Below, piece after piece: positions 16,238 to 24,055 of a stretch of DNA of 64,000 bases (position 1 is its first letter; every line of letters begins with the position of its first letter). Both the position numbers and the translations under genes were made by a program. The notes beneath the pieces were generated by a model. The model was not told where the DNA came from. It made no database searches and saw nothing but the letters and a program-made list of their open reading frames with translations. The DNA comes from Chitinimonas sp036961565 (GTDB taxonomy: Bacteria > Pseudomonadota > Gammaproteobacteria > Burkholderiales > Chitinimonadaceae). The stretch is from contig NZ_JBAMDD010000007.1 of the NCBI RefSeq assembly GCF_036961565.1, positions 124,001 to 188,000 of the forward strand, given 5' to 3'.

Positions 16238-17416
16238 ATGAACCTGTACTGTTCCAACCCGCAAAACGGGCTGGCGGCCCCCGGCTTGCCTGCCGTTATG
16301 CCCACCCCACCAGCCAAGCGACTCAACCAGCCCCGCTTGCGCCCCCTGGACGCCGACACCGTGCGCCAGGCTGCCAGCGGCCGCTGGCCTGCCATCCTCA
16401 CCGCCCTGGGCCTGCCGGCTCCGGTGTTCGGCCATCGCCGCAATCAGCCTTGCCCTTGTTGTGGCGGCACGGATCGCTTCCAATGGATAGACAAGGACGC
16501 GGGCCGCTTCGTCTGCCGCGCCCTGGACAAGCAAGGGGGCGATGGCTTCGCCTTGGTCATGCACTGGCAAGGCAGCGACTTCAAGACTGCCCTGGCGGCG
16601 GTAGCCGGTGTGCTGGGCCTGGCCGATACCCCGCCTATGCCGTCGCGACAGCCTGCCGCCCCTTCGGTAGCGGTGACGACCAACAGAACCAACCCCAGGC
16701 GGCAGGCCGCCAAGCTGGCCCGCCTGTGGGCCGAGGCCGCCCCTATCCAGCAGGGCGACCCGGTGGCGCGCTACTTGGCGCAACGTGGGCTGCAACTCAC
16801 TACCTTCCCCGACAGCCTGCGCCTCCATCCCGCCTTGCCCTACTGGTGCGAGCTGGACGGCCAGCCGCACGAGCTGGGGCGTTACCCTGCCATGCTGGCC
16901 CAGGTGATCGACTCAAGCGGCAAGCTGGCCGGTTTGCATCGTACCTACCTCAACGAGGAGGGCGGCAAGCTAGCGCTACGGCACCCCGGTACAGGCGAGC
17001 CGCTGCCGGTCAAGAAACTGATGGTGCGTAGCGAGAAGGCCACCGAAGGCGCCGCCATTCCCTTGCAAGTACCCCATGGTGGTCGCCTTGCCCTGGCCGA
17101 AGGTGTAGAAACCGCCCTGGCGGTACATCTGGGCAGCGGCTTGCCGGTCTGGGCCTGTGTCAGTGCCGGTGGCCTGCAGCGGGTCGCCTTGCCCGAAGGT
17201 GTGCAAGACGTGTTCATCTTTGCCGACCACGATGCCAGCCAGGCCGGCCAGCAAGCCGCCGAGCGTTTGCGCTGCCGACTACAGCGCGAAGGCTTGCGGG
17301 TGCGTAGCCGCAAACCTGCCCAGCCCGGCACCGATTGGCTGGATGTCTATGCCCAAAGCCAAGCCATGCAGCAACCCGGCCATGCTGATTCCGCCACCCT
17401 GGAGCACGCCCTATGA
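16238..17416 (+). CDS. P4-alpha-like primase with zinc ribbon and Toprim domain
   Basis: The 392-residue protein contains the primase zinc ribbon PCPCCGGTDRFQWIDKD ... GRFVCR at residues about 70-98, a linker helix region (GDPVARYLAQRGL), and a Toprim domain in the C-terminal third with ALAEGVETALAVHLGSGLPVW (catalytic Glu) and VFIFADHDASQAGQQAAERL (DxD). It would lay RNA primers for island replication. Its last four bases overlap the helicase gene; in P4 both activities lie in one alpha protein, here they are two coupled genes. The iteron region follows 1.8 kb downstream. Confidence 0.9.
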   Translation: MNLYCSNPQNGLAAPGLPAVMPTPPAKRLNQPRLRPLDADTVRQAASGRWPAILTALGLPAPVFGHRRNQPCPCCGGTDRFQWIDKDAGRFVCRALDKQGGDGFALVMHWQGSDFKTALAAVAGVLGLADTPPMPSRQPAAPSVAVTTNRTNPRRQAAKLARLWAEAAPIQQGDPVARYLAQRGLQLTTFPDSLRLHPALPYWCELDGQPHELGRYPAMLAQVIDSSGKLAGLHRTYLNEEGGKLALRHPGTGEPLPVKKLMVRSEKATEGAAIPLQVPHGGRLALAEGVETALAVHLGSGLPVWACVSAGGLQRVALPEGVQDVFIFADHDASQAGQQAAERLRCRLQREGLRVRSRKPAQPGTDWLDVYAQSQAMQQPGHADSATLEHAL

Positions 17417-19215
17417 GCCGGCGCGAAGACGAGAAGTTACTGATGCAGGCCGCCGACCTGCCACCCGATCCCGTTGGCCCCCGCTTCGAGGTCACAGACC
17501 AGGGCGTGTTCTATATCGGCACCAAGGTGGATGCGCAAACCGGCGCGGTGACGGAATTGCCGCCCATGTGGCTGTGCGACCGCCTGGCCATCATAGGCCG
17601 AGGCACCGACGATAGCGGCGAGCACTACCGCATCCTGTCCTGGCAAAGCCGAGGCAACCGGGCGCCGCAAACCCATGCCTTGCCGCTGGGCAGCATAGGC
17701 GAACGCAGCAGCTGGGCCATGCTGCGCGCCCATGGTCTGGCCCTGGCCACCAATCGCCGCGCCCTGGAACAACTGGCCGCCTGGCTGCAGACTGGCGGCA
17801 GCGACACCATGCACCATGTGACCGAGCGCGGCGGCTGGATACATGGCGCCTATGTCCTGCCCAGTGGCGAGATCATCGGCACCCCCAGCATGCCGGTCTT
17901 CTACCTGGGCGACCAAAGCCATGCGGGTGCCTACCAGGTCAAGGGCCAGGCCGATGCCTGGCGCGACAGCGTAGCCAAGTTAGCCCAAGGCAACACCCGG
18001 CCCATACTCGCCATCGGCGCGGCCCTGGCAGCGCCTTTGCTGGGGCTGGTAGGCCTGGAGTCGGGTGGCTTCCACCTCTATGGCCCCAGCGGCTGCGGCA
18101 AGACTACCTCGGCCAATGTGGGGGCATCGGTGTGGGGCTTGCCACGCGAACAGCTACTGAATTGGGACGCCACCGCCATCGCGCTGGCTAACGCTGCCGC
18201 CGCCCGTAACGATGGCCTGATGCTGCTGGATGAAATGGGCCAAGGTAGCCCCGAAGCCGTCAGCATGGCTGCCTACCGCCTCTTCAATGGCACCGGCAAA
18301 ATGCAGGGCGCCAAGGAAGGAGGCAACCGCGACATGCTGCGCTGGCGGGTGCTGGTGCTCTCTACCGGTGAGATAGACCTGGCCGCCTTTATGCAGGGTG
18401 GCGGCAAGCGCACACGAGCCGGTCAAGAGGTGCGACTGGCCAGCATGCCCGCCGACGCAGGAAAGGGCCTAGGCGCCTTTGAAACCCTGCATGCCCACAC
18501 AGATAGCAACCAGCTCGCCAAAGCCCTGGACGCCGCCGTAGCTGACCAGCACGGCAGCGTGGGGCGGGCCTTCGTTGCCTATGTGGCCGACCATCTGCCC
18601 CGCATCACCGAACGCCTCAAAACCGCCGTGATCGCTGCCGACTACCTGGGCAAAGCAATAGGCCAGGATGCCAGCGGCCAGGTGCGGCGGGTAGCCTCGC
18701 GCTTTGCGGTCACAGGCGAGGCATTGGAGATCGCCACCGAGGCCGGCTTGACTGGCTGGGCTGCGGGCGACGGCCATGCAGCGGTCAAACGCTGCTTCGA
18801 GGACTGGCTCCAGCGCTACGGCCTGGGCAACCGCGAAGACAGCCAGATACTCGACCAGGCGGAAGCGTGGTTTGCCGCCAATGCCTTTGCGCGCTTCATT
18901 GACTGGCATGACGCTGGCAGCGACCGCGAACCCATCATGAACAACTGTGCCGGCTACCGACGCCGAAGCAGTGATTCGGTCTACTGGCTGGTGTTTCCGG
19001 GTGTCTTTACTGACGAGATTGCCGAAGGCTACGACAAGGTGCTGGCAGCGGCGGTGCTGGCCCAGGCGGAGATGCTGCACAAAGGCAGCGACGGCAAGGC
19101 GACCTCGGTACACAAGACCCCCGACCTACCCAACCAGCCCAGGCGGTTTTACAAGATGGTGGCCGTGGTGCGCAAAGAAGCGACCGAAGACGAGCCTAAA
19201 GCCTATGCGACCTAA
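17413..19215 (+). CDS. DUF927-type replicative helicase/ATPase
   Basis: The 600-residue protein fits the DUF927 superfamily: VTERGGWIHGAYVLPSGEIIG, a Walker A GPSGCGKTTSANVGASVWG near residue 220, GLMLLDEMGQGSPEAVSMAAY as Walker B and sensor, and MLRWRVLVLSTGEIDLAAFM. These proteins are helicase-like ATPases of satellites and integrative elements. It is coupled to the primase (ATGA overlap). The iteron array begins immediately after its stop codon, so replication initiation probably happens there. Confidence 0.9.
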   Translation: MSRREDEKLLMQAADLPPDPVGPRFEVTDQGVFYIGTKVDAQTGAVTELPPMWLCDRLAIIGRGTDDSGEHYRILSWQSRGNRAPQTHALPLGSIGERSSWAMLRAHGLALATNRRALEQLAAWLQTGGSDTMHHVTERGGWIHGAYVLPSGEIIGTPSMPVFYLGDQSHAGAYQVKGQADAWRDSVAKLAQGNTRPILAIGAALAAPLLGLVGLESGGFHLYGPSGCGKTTSANVGASVWGLPREQLLNWDATAIALANAAAARNDGLMLLDEMGQGSPEAVSMAAYRLFNGTGKMQGAKEGGNRDMLRWRVLVLSTGEIDLAAFMQGGGKRTRAGQEVRLASMPADAGKGLGAFETLHAHTDSNQLAKALDAAVADQHGSVGRAFVAYVADHLPRITERLKTAVIAADYLGKAIGQDASGQVRRVASRFAVTGEALEIATEAGLTGWAAGDGHAAVKRCFEDWLQRYGLGNREDSQILDQAEAWFAANAFARFIDWHDAGSDREPIMNNCAGYRRRSSDSVYWLVFPGVFTDEIAEGYDKVLAAAVLAQAEMLHKGSDGKATSVHKTPDLPNQPRRFYKMVAVVRKEATEDEPKAYAT

Positions 19216-19221
19216 AAAACG

Positions 19222-19457
19222 GGTGTTACTGGTGTAACGGTGTAACTGCTTCTCTCTGACCTAGGTAGTACAAGGGTTTAAGGGGTGTTGAGCGGTTACA
19301 CCGTGGTTACACCTGGGGCGGTGGCGGTGTTACTGGCAGGTGCTTCTGCGCCTGGTTACACGCCTTGGAGGGGGTGGGTGTAATTGTGGTGTAACCGCTG
19401 AACGCCTGTATTGATGCGGGTTTGCGGGCTTGGTTACACCGTAACACCGGTTACACC
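19222..19457. repeat. Iteron array, putative replication origin of the island
   Basis: GGTGTWAC or its complement occurs at 19222, 19231, 19239, 19295, 19306, 19326, 19388, 19433, 19441 and 19450 exactly, and with one mismatch at 19355 and 19377. Orientation is mixed and spacing irregular, with two tandem pairs. Position directly after the primase/helicase genes matches the P4 cis-replication region, which is also built from short repeats bound by the alpha protein. Confidence 0.8.
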
Positions 19458-19758
19458 TGGGTTTTGTGTCGTATATAGAAAATCCTGAGTAGATAGGCCG
19501 CAGGTTGGTACTAGGTTTCGACGCCAGTGAGGGGGGCGGATAGCGTAGGCAACGCTTCTCTGTTCGAGTCACGTCCTTTGTGCTGATCTTGCCAAGCAAC
19601 ACGGCTTCAACGGCACCGAGAGGTGTGTTTTTCGATGCATGTATTTGTTGCTTCCCTCTGAATTCATTGGACTATATTGGTTTTCGGTTGCCGGCAAGTA
19701 GGTCAGACGAAACCGGGCAACAAGTCGATACCACAAACAAAATGGCCGGAGGAATCAG
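19458..19758. other. Gap between iterons and the RGG-rich gene
   Basis: About 300 bp, moderately AT-rich around 19610-19690. It presumably contains the promoter of the next gene (TATATT near 19673) but I see no certain -35 box and no gene. Confidence 0.4.
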
Positions 19759-20529
19759 ATGAACCGTGGAGGAAGAGGCGGCGGCGGGCGTGGTGGCCGT
19801 GGCGGTGCCCGTGGGAATCAGGGCAATGTGGGGGATCGCCACGAGTTGCAACGGCGAGGCCAGCAGGCGGGTCAACAGGCCCAGGCTGCTGCCGATAGAG
19901 GTGATCATCGTGCTGCAGCGGCTGCGGCCCAGGCTGCGGTCGACAACCTGCAGGGTGCGCGCAGAGCCCGTATTGCAGATGGCATGCGGTACGCTGGTGT
20001 AGGTGCCGGCCAGCTTGACGCGGCTCAGGATGATGGTCATCGCGGCGCACGCCAGCACGTGAATCAAGCTCTCCGGGAGGCCCGCGATCAGTTGGCGGAA
20101 GCCCAGGCAGCCGCCGCCGCTGCTCCGCCCCCCAGGCCGGCTGGCCCACCACCACCCAACGCATGGCAACAGCGCGCCGAGCGCGAAGCGGGTCGCCAGG
20201 AAGTGATCGCCGCATTCGCACAGCCAGTCAACGCTCAGCCCGCCCAGCTACAAGGTGCATGGGCACAACGTCATAACCCCGGCGGGGGACGTGGAGCGCC
20301 TGCTGCTGCACCAGCGCAGCCGCAGCCACAAGTTGCGCAACATCACGCGCCTCCACCACCTCCGCAGGCTGCCCCAGCACAGCGCCATGCTCATGCAGGC
20401 CCCGCACCTGCTCAGCTGGCGCCGCCTCAAAACGGCGGGCACCAGCAGCCGGGGCCACGGGGCCAACCTGGGCCAGGTGCTCCACCACAAGGCGGTAGAG
20501 GACGCGGACGGGGTCGCGGTCGTGGCTGA
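19759..20529 (+). CDS. RGG-box, low-complexity Ala/Pro/Gln-rich protein
   Basis: The 256-residue frame starts at the ATG 19759 behind a strong GGAGGAAT site. The first 20 residues are almost only Arg and Gly (RGGRGGGGRGGRGG) and the last 12 are RG repeats (GGRGRGRGRGRG). The centre has an Ala-rich helical stretch (QAAADRGDHRAAAAAAQAAV, ALREARDQLAEAQAAAAAA) and Pro/Gln/His-rich segments. No membrane segment or signal peptide is present. RGG boxes bind RNA or G-rich nucleic acid and drive phase separation in eukaryotes; such a design is rare in bacteria. Function is unknown. Nucleic-acid binding is inference from composition. The strong ribosome site and one uninterrupted frame favour a real gene. 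Confidence 0.7.
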   Translation: MNRGGRGGGGRGGRGGARGNQGNVGDRHELQRRGQQAGQQAQAAADRGDHRAAAAAAQAAVDNLQGARRARIADGMRYAGVGAGQLDAAQDDGHRGARQHVNQALREARDQLAEAQAAAAAAPPPRPAGPPPPNAWQQRAEREAGRQEVIAAFAQPVNAQPAQLQGAWAQRHNPGGGRGAPAAAPAQPQPQVAQHHAPPPPPQAAPAQRHAHAGPAPAQLAPPQNGGHQQPGPRGQPGPGAPPQGGRGRGRGRGRG

Positions 20530-20761
20530 GCTTCTTCTCTCTGTTTGACTCCCGATAGGCGGGGGGCATGTCCCAGTCTCTGAGGTTGTGGCGCAGATGC
20601 TGATGGATTTATCTGGATTGGCTGGGATCAATAGGCGAGACCAATACACAGGCGAAGCCCGTCGTGGAGGACACAGGCGAACCCGGTGTGTACCTTTTTG
20701 TGTACCATTTACTTTTCCATCGTTGCGAATACATATAGATATCAATATGTTATGACGCTTT
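20530..20761. other. Right-end non-coding region of the island
   Basis: No gene seen. It contains a direct repeat (AGGCGAA at 20650 and 20675, each after ACAC), the TGTGTACC arm-type pair and an AT-rich stretch (about 20706-20762) leading to attR. Confidence 0.4.
20686..20706. promoter_or_regulatory. Putative integrase arm-type repeats, right end
   Basis: GTGTGTACCTTTTTGTGTACC repeats the TGTGTACC(TT) unit found three times at 8361-8410 next to the integrase. It lies 56 bp from the putative attR. Confidence 0.5.
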
Positions 20762-20786
20762 TTCGATAGAGGCTCCGGCACCAGAG
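20762..20786 (+). other. Putative attR (degenerate tRNA-Leu 3' end)
   Basis: TTCGATAGAGGCTCCGGCACCAGAG aligns to the tRNA-Leu 3' end with TTCGAT, GGCTCCGG and CACCAGAG identical, three central mismatches and one missing G. It is followed by a terminator hairpin, as expected of sequence that once followed the intact tRNA. Confidence 0.6.
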
Positions 20787-20803
20787 CAATACCCATACAA
20801 GTC

Positions 20804-20831
20804 AAAGGCCTGCTAACTTTGCAGGCCTTTT
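20804..20831 (+). terminator. Terminator just beyond attR
   Basis: AAAGGCCTGC, loop TAACTTT, GCAGGCCTTTT: a 10-bp perfect stem ending in a short T-run. It is probably the ancestral terminator of the tRNA-Leu gene before island insertion. Confidence 0.75.
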
Positions 20832-20910
20832 GCATTTCTAACACTAACGGAACAGTCAGCCGCGCCACCGGGTGCAGCGTCGCCACCACGGCCAAGTAAT
20901 CAGGCGAGAG

Positions 20911-21051
20911 ATGCGCATACGACTGAAATCGCCCTCGATGTTCACCGGCACCGGCCTTGTGGCTATTGGCGAGATCGATGGCAAGAAGGTCAGTGCCTGG
21001 ATCGGCAACCAGCCAAGCACAGTTCACGGCGTGAACGAAGTAGTGCGATGA
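20911..21051 (+). CDS. Small hypothetical ORF, possible phage remnant
   Basis: The 46-residue frame MRIRLKSPSMFTGTGLVAIG... follows a GGCGAGAG site and ends ATGA, overlapping the start of a 13-codon frame (21048-21089, MSQELYGFKSTAG) that stops at once. Such coupled tiny frames look like the broken start of an operon. I do not recognise the family. Confidence 0.35.
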   Translation: MRIRLKSPSMFTGTGLVAIGEIDGKKVSAWIGNQPSTVHGVNEVVR

Positions 21052-21339
21052 GCCAAGAACTTTACGGCTTCAAGTCCACTGCCGGCTAAATTTTTTGCTT
21101 CTACAAGAAATTACCCACCAGTTGGATGATTCCCATTTGCTTGTTAGGCTGACTTTGCAGGTAAGCCAATCCTTAAGCAAGCAATAATCCAATGACATAT
21201 TACAACTAGGCTATATTGAGGGAAAGATAGCCAACCTGAGAGAATAATGCCAGCCTGTCTAGTGGATCTGTAGACCTATGAGTGAATGCGACCAATCTTA
21301 TGTATACTGCATTAGCCAATACAAATTAGGACTTACACC
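21052..21339. other. AT-rich region upstream of the DUF6602 gene
   Basis: It contains the 13-codon truncated frame at 21048-21089 and otherwise no gene. Composition changes to AT-rich here and stays so through the DUF6602 gene; the promoter of that gene is expected within it. Confidence 0.4.
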
Positions 21340-22701
21340 ATGGAAGGCAGCTTTGGTCAGCGTGGATGGAAAGAGTTCCATAGAAACAGGAAAAATATTC
21401 TCGCTGAATACGACAAAATCATCGAACAGACTTCAAGCAGACCTGTAAGGTCTGCTCACGGGCCAGGCATCGAAGCCTACATTAGGAAATGGCTATCTGA
21501 TTTCCTGCCCAAAAAGTATGGAGTGACTTCCGGCTATATTATTCCAAATGTTTTTAACGACAATGGATATATCTATCATTTTGACATAATTATCTACAAT
21601 CAGCTCGAAGCGCCCATTCTTTGGATTGAAGGAAACGAAGACAATAGCGATCAAGGCAAGTCGAAAGCCATTCCCGCCCAACATGTAATTGCAGTATACG
21701 AGGTTAAATCCCGCCTAACAAAAGCAAATGCTCACGATGCGCTGGAAAAGCTAAAACAAACGGAAGAGTTTAAAGAGCAGTTAAATGAAAAATACAGCTG
21801 CGGAATTATATTTACCGAACTAAAAGAGACGGAAAACAAATCAACATCAATCCTCCAAGAGCTTTATAAAGGCAAAGACGTACTTGGCTTCAAAGGCGGC
21901 ATGGTACTCAGGTATGAAGGAGATGAGACATGTACCGGACTAATCTCGCTAAGCCTGCTAAACCCCCAAAATCTAGACCACAAAAATACCTATTTACCTT
22001 TGGCCAAACGCATTGACGACTTGAACTTCTTCCTTACAGAAGATGGGAATCTGCAAATAGCAGAAAGCGGTGGGGGTGGCATGATGGTTTGCACTTCCCC
22101 CAATAGTTGGGCATTTTCAAAATCATACGGTACAAATTTTACCGAAAGCTCTATCATGCTTGACCTGAGCTGGTCCCGGAGCAATTTTTCAAGATTTTGC
22201 ATGAATTTACTTGCCTCGCTAGAAGGCATGAATCCAGGGCTGAATCACCCCTTCTTTGGCATGATCTTTGATAGCATTCGCAGAGAAAGAGCGTCACCAC
22301 AGCCAGAAATCCCGAGACAGGGCTATCCATTCCTAACAATCTCCCTGCATCAAGAAGAAAATAGAACAGAACAACACTCAGTCTGTTTTCTTGAGGATGG
22401 CATTGAAATTGAATTTTTAGTGGAAATTGAAAACAAAGGCGATTCTCTGGCGACCATATCTGACGATGAATTTAGGACAACACTTCCTCTGCCTGCCGGA
22501 AAGAAGGGGGTCTGCCGGAAAAAAATTCGCGCGGCACCCTTAAAGAATTTAGAAGAAGGATTAGCATTTTATGCCAACAGCATAGAATTTCCTTATAGGC
22601 TCGTATACAAGACCGGAAAAGACAACAACGAATTCTTTGCCGTTGAAGCTACTGTTAAAATTTGTGATGGTCAGATGAGTATCTCTTCTGTAGCGGTTTG
22701 A
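21340..22701 (+). CDS. DUF6602-like protein with a PD-(D/E)xK-like N-terminal domain
   Basis: The 453-residue product begins at an ATG after TTAGGA. Residues about 30-165 fit DUF6602: SAHGPGIEAYIRKWLSDFLP, KKYGVTSGYI, FDIIIYN, then PAQHVIAVYEVKSRLTKANA. The D-III and E-x-K (EVKS) pattern is that of restriction-like nuclease folds. The C-terminal part (about 210-453) is beta-rich and unfamiliar. No methyltransferase or helicase partner adjoins. The gene is strongly AT-rich relative to the chromosome, a sign of recent transfer. A nuclease role in defence is inference; it could instead bind nucleic acid without cutting. Confidence 0.7.
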   Translation: MEGSFGQRGWKEFHRNRKNILAEYDKIIEQTSSRPVRSAHGPGIEAYIRKWLSDFLPKKYGVTSGYIIPNVFNDNGYIYHFDIIIYNQLEAPILWIEGNEDNSDQGKSKAIPAQHVIAVYEVKSRLTKANAHDALEKLKQTEEFKEQLNEKYSCGIIFTELKETENKSTSILQELYKGKDVLGFKGGMVLRYEGDETCTGLISLSLLNPQNLDHKNTYLPLAKRIDDLNFFLTEDGNLQIAESGGGGMMVCTSPNSWAFSKSYGTNFTESSIMLDLSWSRSNFSRFCMNLLASLEGMNPGLNHPFFGMIFDSIRRERASPQPEIPRQGYPFLTISLHQEENRTEQHSVCFLEDGIEIEFLVEIENKGDSLATISDDEFRTTLPLPAGKKGVCRKKIRAAPLKNLEEGLAFYANSIEFPYRLVYKTGKDNNEFFAVEATVKICDGQMSISSVAV

Positions 22702-22707
22702 CTAAGC

Positions 22708-22781
22708 CTAGCGCCAAACCTGTCAAGGCCGCCGAAGGTGCTCGTCTTGGCCTTGACAGGTTTGGAGCGACCCCACGCTAG
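22708..22781. repeat. Nested perfect inverted repeat after the DUF6602 gene
   Basis: A 17-bp perfect inverted repeat (CCAAACCTGTCAAGGCC at 22714-22730, complement at 22749-22765) with an 18-base loop is enclosed by a second pair, CTAGCG at 22708-22713 and CGCTAG at 22776-22781. No T-run follows. It could end transcription by stem strength alone or be a recombination or folded-ssDNA substrate. Confidence 0.7.
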
Positions 22782-23142
22782 TACATGGGGATACAGGCAG
22801 CCTCATCGCCGGAATGCCCATGTAGATCAGCGCATGCTTCCGGCTTTCCAGACGTATTGCTAAGCTCGACAGCGCTCCGCCTCGTATAGTGTGTTTATGG
22901 TCAAATCATTCGTGGTCATCCGCTTCCAAGCTGCCGCTCACGCTCACGCTCGGGCAAAGGCGTGCCGTAGACTACGCTGACTACAGACAAGAACCTTGCT
23001 CAAGCAACATCACCGATGAAAGTCGCGCTTGGCCTACGTGCCAAAGAAGACCGTTACTGATCTCGGTCGCAGATGCGCGAAGCGCAATGATTCACCATCG
23101 TAGGCTTCGCTTCAACTGAATGAGCCCGGGAGCACTCTCACC
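22782..23142. other. Region without recognisable gene
   Basis: GC content rises back to chromosomal level. I find no supported coding region; small frames here have no ribosome sites or recognisable content. Confidence 0.4.
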
Positions 23143-23385
23143 ATGGAAATCACCAAGTCGGTCGACATAGCTGCGTTCGTAGCCAACCCAGCGGCCACAG
23201 TACGAGCAGCCCAAGATGCGCCAGTCGCCGTCCTTCATCGCGGCAAGCCAACCTGCTACCTCGTCAGCACGGCCCAGTGGGAGGCCATCACCGAAGCCCA
23301 GCAGGACGCCGAGCTAGCTCAGCTAGCCTGTGCACGCCTAATCGATCTCAAACAGCCGGTACGTATCACGCTTGCTGAGCTGTAG
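23143..23385 (+). CDS. Phd/YefM-family antitoxin (orphan)
   Basis: The 80-residue product starts after GGGAG and shows the family core: an N-terminal dimer/DNA-binding half (VDIAAFVANPAATVRAAQDA) and APVAVLHRGKPTCYLVSTAQWEAI. It normally pairs with a RelE- or Doc-type toxin immediately downstream, but none follows: the next gene is another antitoxin, 101 bp away. It may be a remnant, or act on a toxin encoded elsewhere. Confidence 0.85.
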   Translation: MEITKSVDIAAFVANPAATVRAAQDAPVAVLHRGKPTCYLVSTAQWEAITEAQQDAELAQLACARLIDLKQPVRITLAEL

Positions 23386-23452
23386 CGCCTACCGCCATAC
23401 CTAGTGATCTGTCACTACAGAGCCAACTCATCTCGGTAGCGTGTAGTACAAT

Positions 23453-23472
23453 CAGGTAATACCTGAGATTAC
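23453..23472. promoter_or_regulatory. Putative operator of the RHH-ParE pair
   Basis: CAGGTAATACCTG (23453-23465) is a perfect 13-bp palindrome overlapping GTAAT-ACCTGAG-ATTAC (23456-23472), 15 to 34 bp before the antitoxin start. Ribbon-helix-helix antitoxins usually bind such sites and repress their own operon. Confidence 0.65.
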
Positions 23473-23486
23473 CAAAGGTTACTATC

Positions 23487-23777
23487 ATGGCCGCCAATCA
23501 GCTTCGTCCTACCTCTATCAAGCTCGACGAGACTATCCGGGATCGCATCCAGCGCCTGGCTGATGCGCGCCGTCGCACATCGCACTGGCTCATGGTCGAA
23601 GCCATCAACCAGTACGTCGATCGCGAAGAGAAGCGCGAAGCGCTCCGGCAAGCCGCGCATAACGCCTGGGATGAGTACCAAGAGACGGGCCTGCATGCCA
23701 CGGTAGAGGAAGTGGACGCTTGGCTTGCCAGTTGGGGCACTAACAGCGAGCTACCACCACCAGCATGCCGCAAGTGA
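23487..23777 (+). CDS. Ribbon-helix-helix antitoxin
   Basis: The 96-residue protein starts with an RHH DNA-binding unit: RPTSIKLDETIRDRIQRLAD, then the second helix SHWLMVEAINQYVDREEKRE. The acidic C-terminal part (DEYQETGLHATVEEVDAWLA) is the probable toxin-binding region. Its 3' end overlaps the toxin gene by 13 bases, so the two are translationally coupled. AAAGG precedes the start. Confidence 0.9.
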   Translation: MAANQLRPTSIKLDETIRDRIQRLADARRRTSHWLMVEAINQYVDREEKREALRQAAHNAWDEYQETGLHATVEEVDAWLASWGTNSELPPPACRK

Positions 23778-24055
23778 AATACGCCCCAGGGGCAATCCGC
23801 GACTTGCAGCGACTACGTGAATTCCTGCGCCCCAAGAACCCGGCAGCGGCAAAGCGAGCCGGTGAAGCCATACTGAAAGCAGTCCAAGTCCTTGGCCAGC
23901 AGCCGCATATCGGCAGACCCATCGAAGAGATGCCCGAGGAATACCGAGAATGGTTGATCGACTTCGGTGATAGCGGGTACGTAGCCTGGTATCGCATCGA
24001 CGCCGACACGGTCACGATCCTCGCCGTGCGCCACCAAAAGGAAGCTGGGTATTAG
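23765..24055 (+). CDS. ParE/RelE-superfamily toxin
   Basis: The 96-residue protein fits the ParE/RelE fold: KYAPGAIRDLQRLREFLRPK, AGEAILKAVQVLGQQPHIGRPIEE, YREWLIDFGDSGYVAWYRID and VTILAVRHQKEAGY with the typical final H..E..Y. ParE-type toxins poison gyrase while RelE cuts mRNA; the sequence looks nearer ParE (PxxGRP), but this is inference. It is the second gene of the RHH pair. Confidence 0.9.
   Translation: MPQVKYAPGAIRDLQRLREFLRPKNPAAAKRAGEAILKAVQVLGQQPHIGRPIEEMPEEYREWLIDFGDSGYVAWYRIDADTVTILAVRHQKEAGY

Noticed and set aside
19222..19457. CRISPR array
   Set aside because: The repeats are 8-mers in both orientations with irregular spacing, unlike CRISPR repeats; there are no cas genes.
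21290..21320. dif-like sequence (TTATGTATACTGCATTA)
   Set aside because: Only part of the XerC/XerD consensus is matched and no inovirus genes are recognisable nearby.
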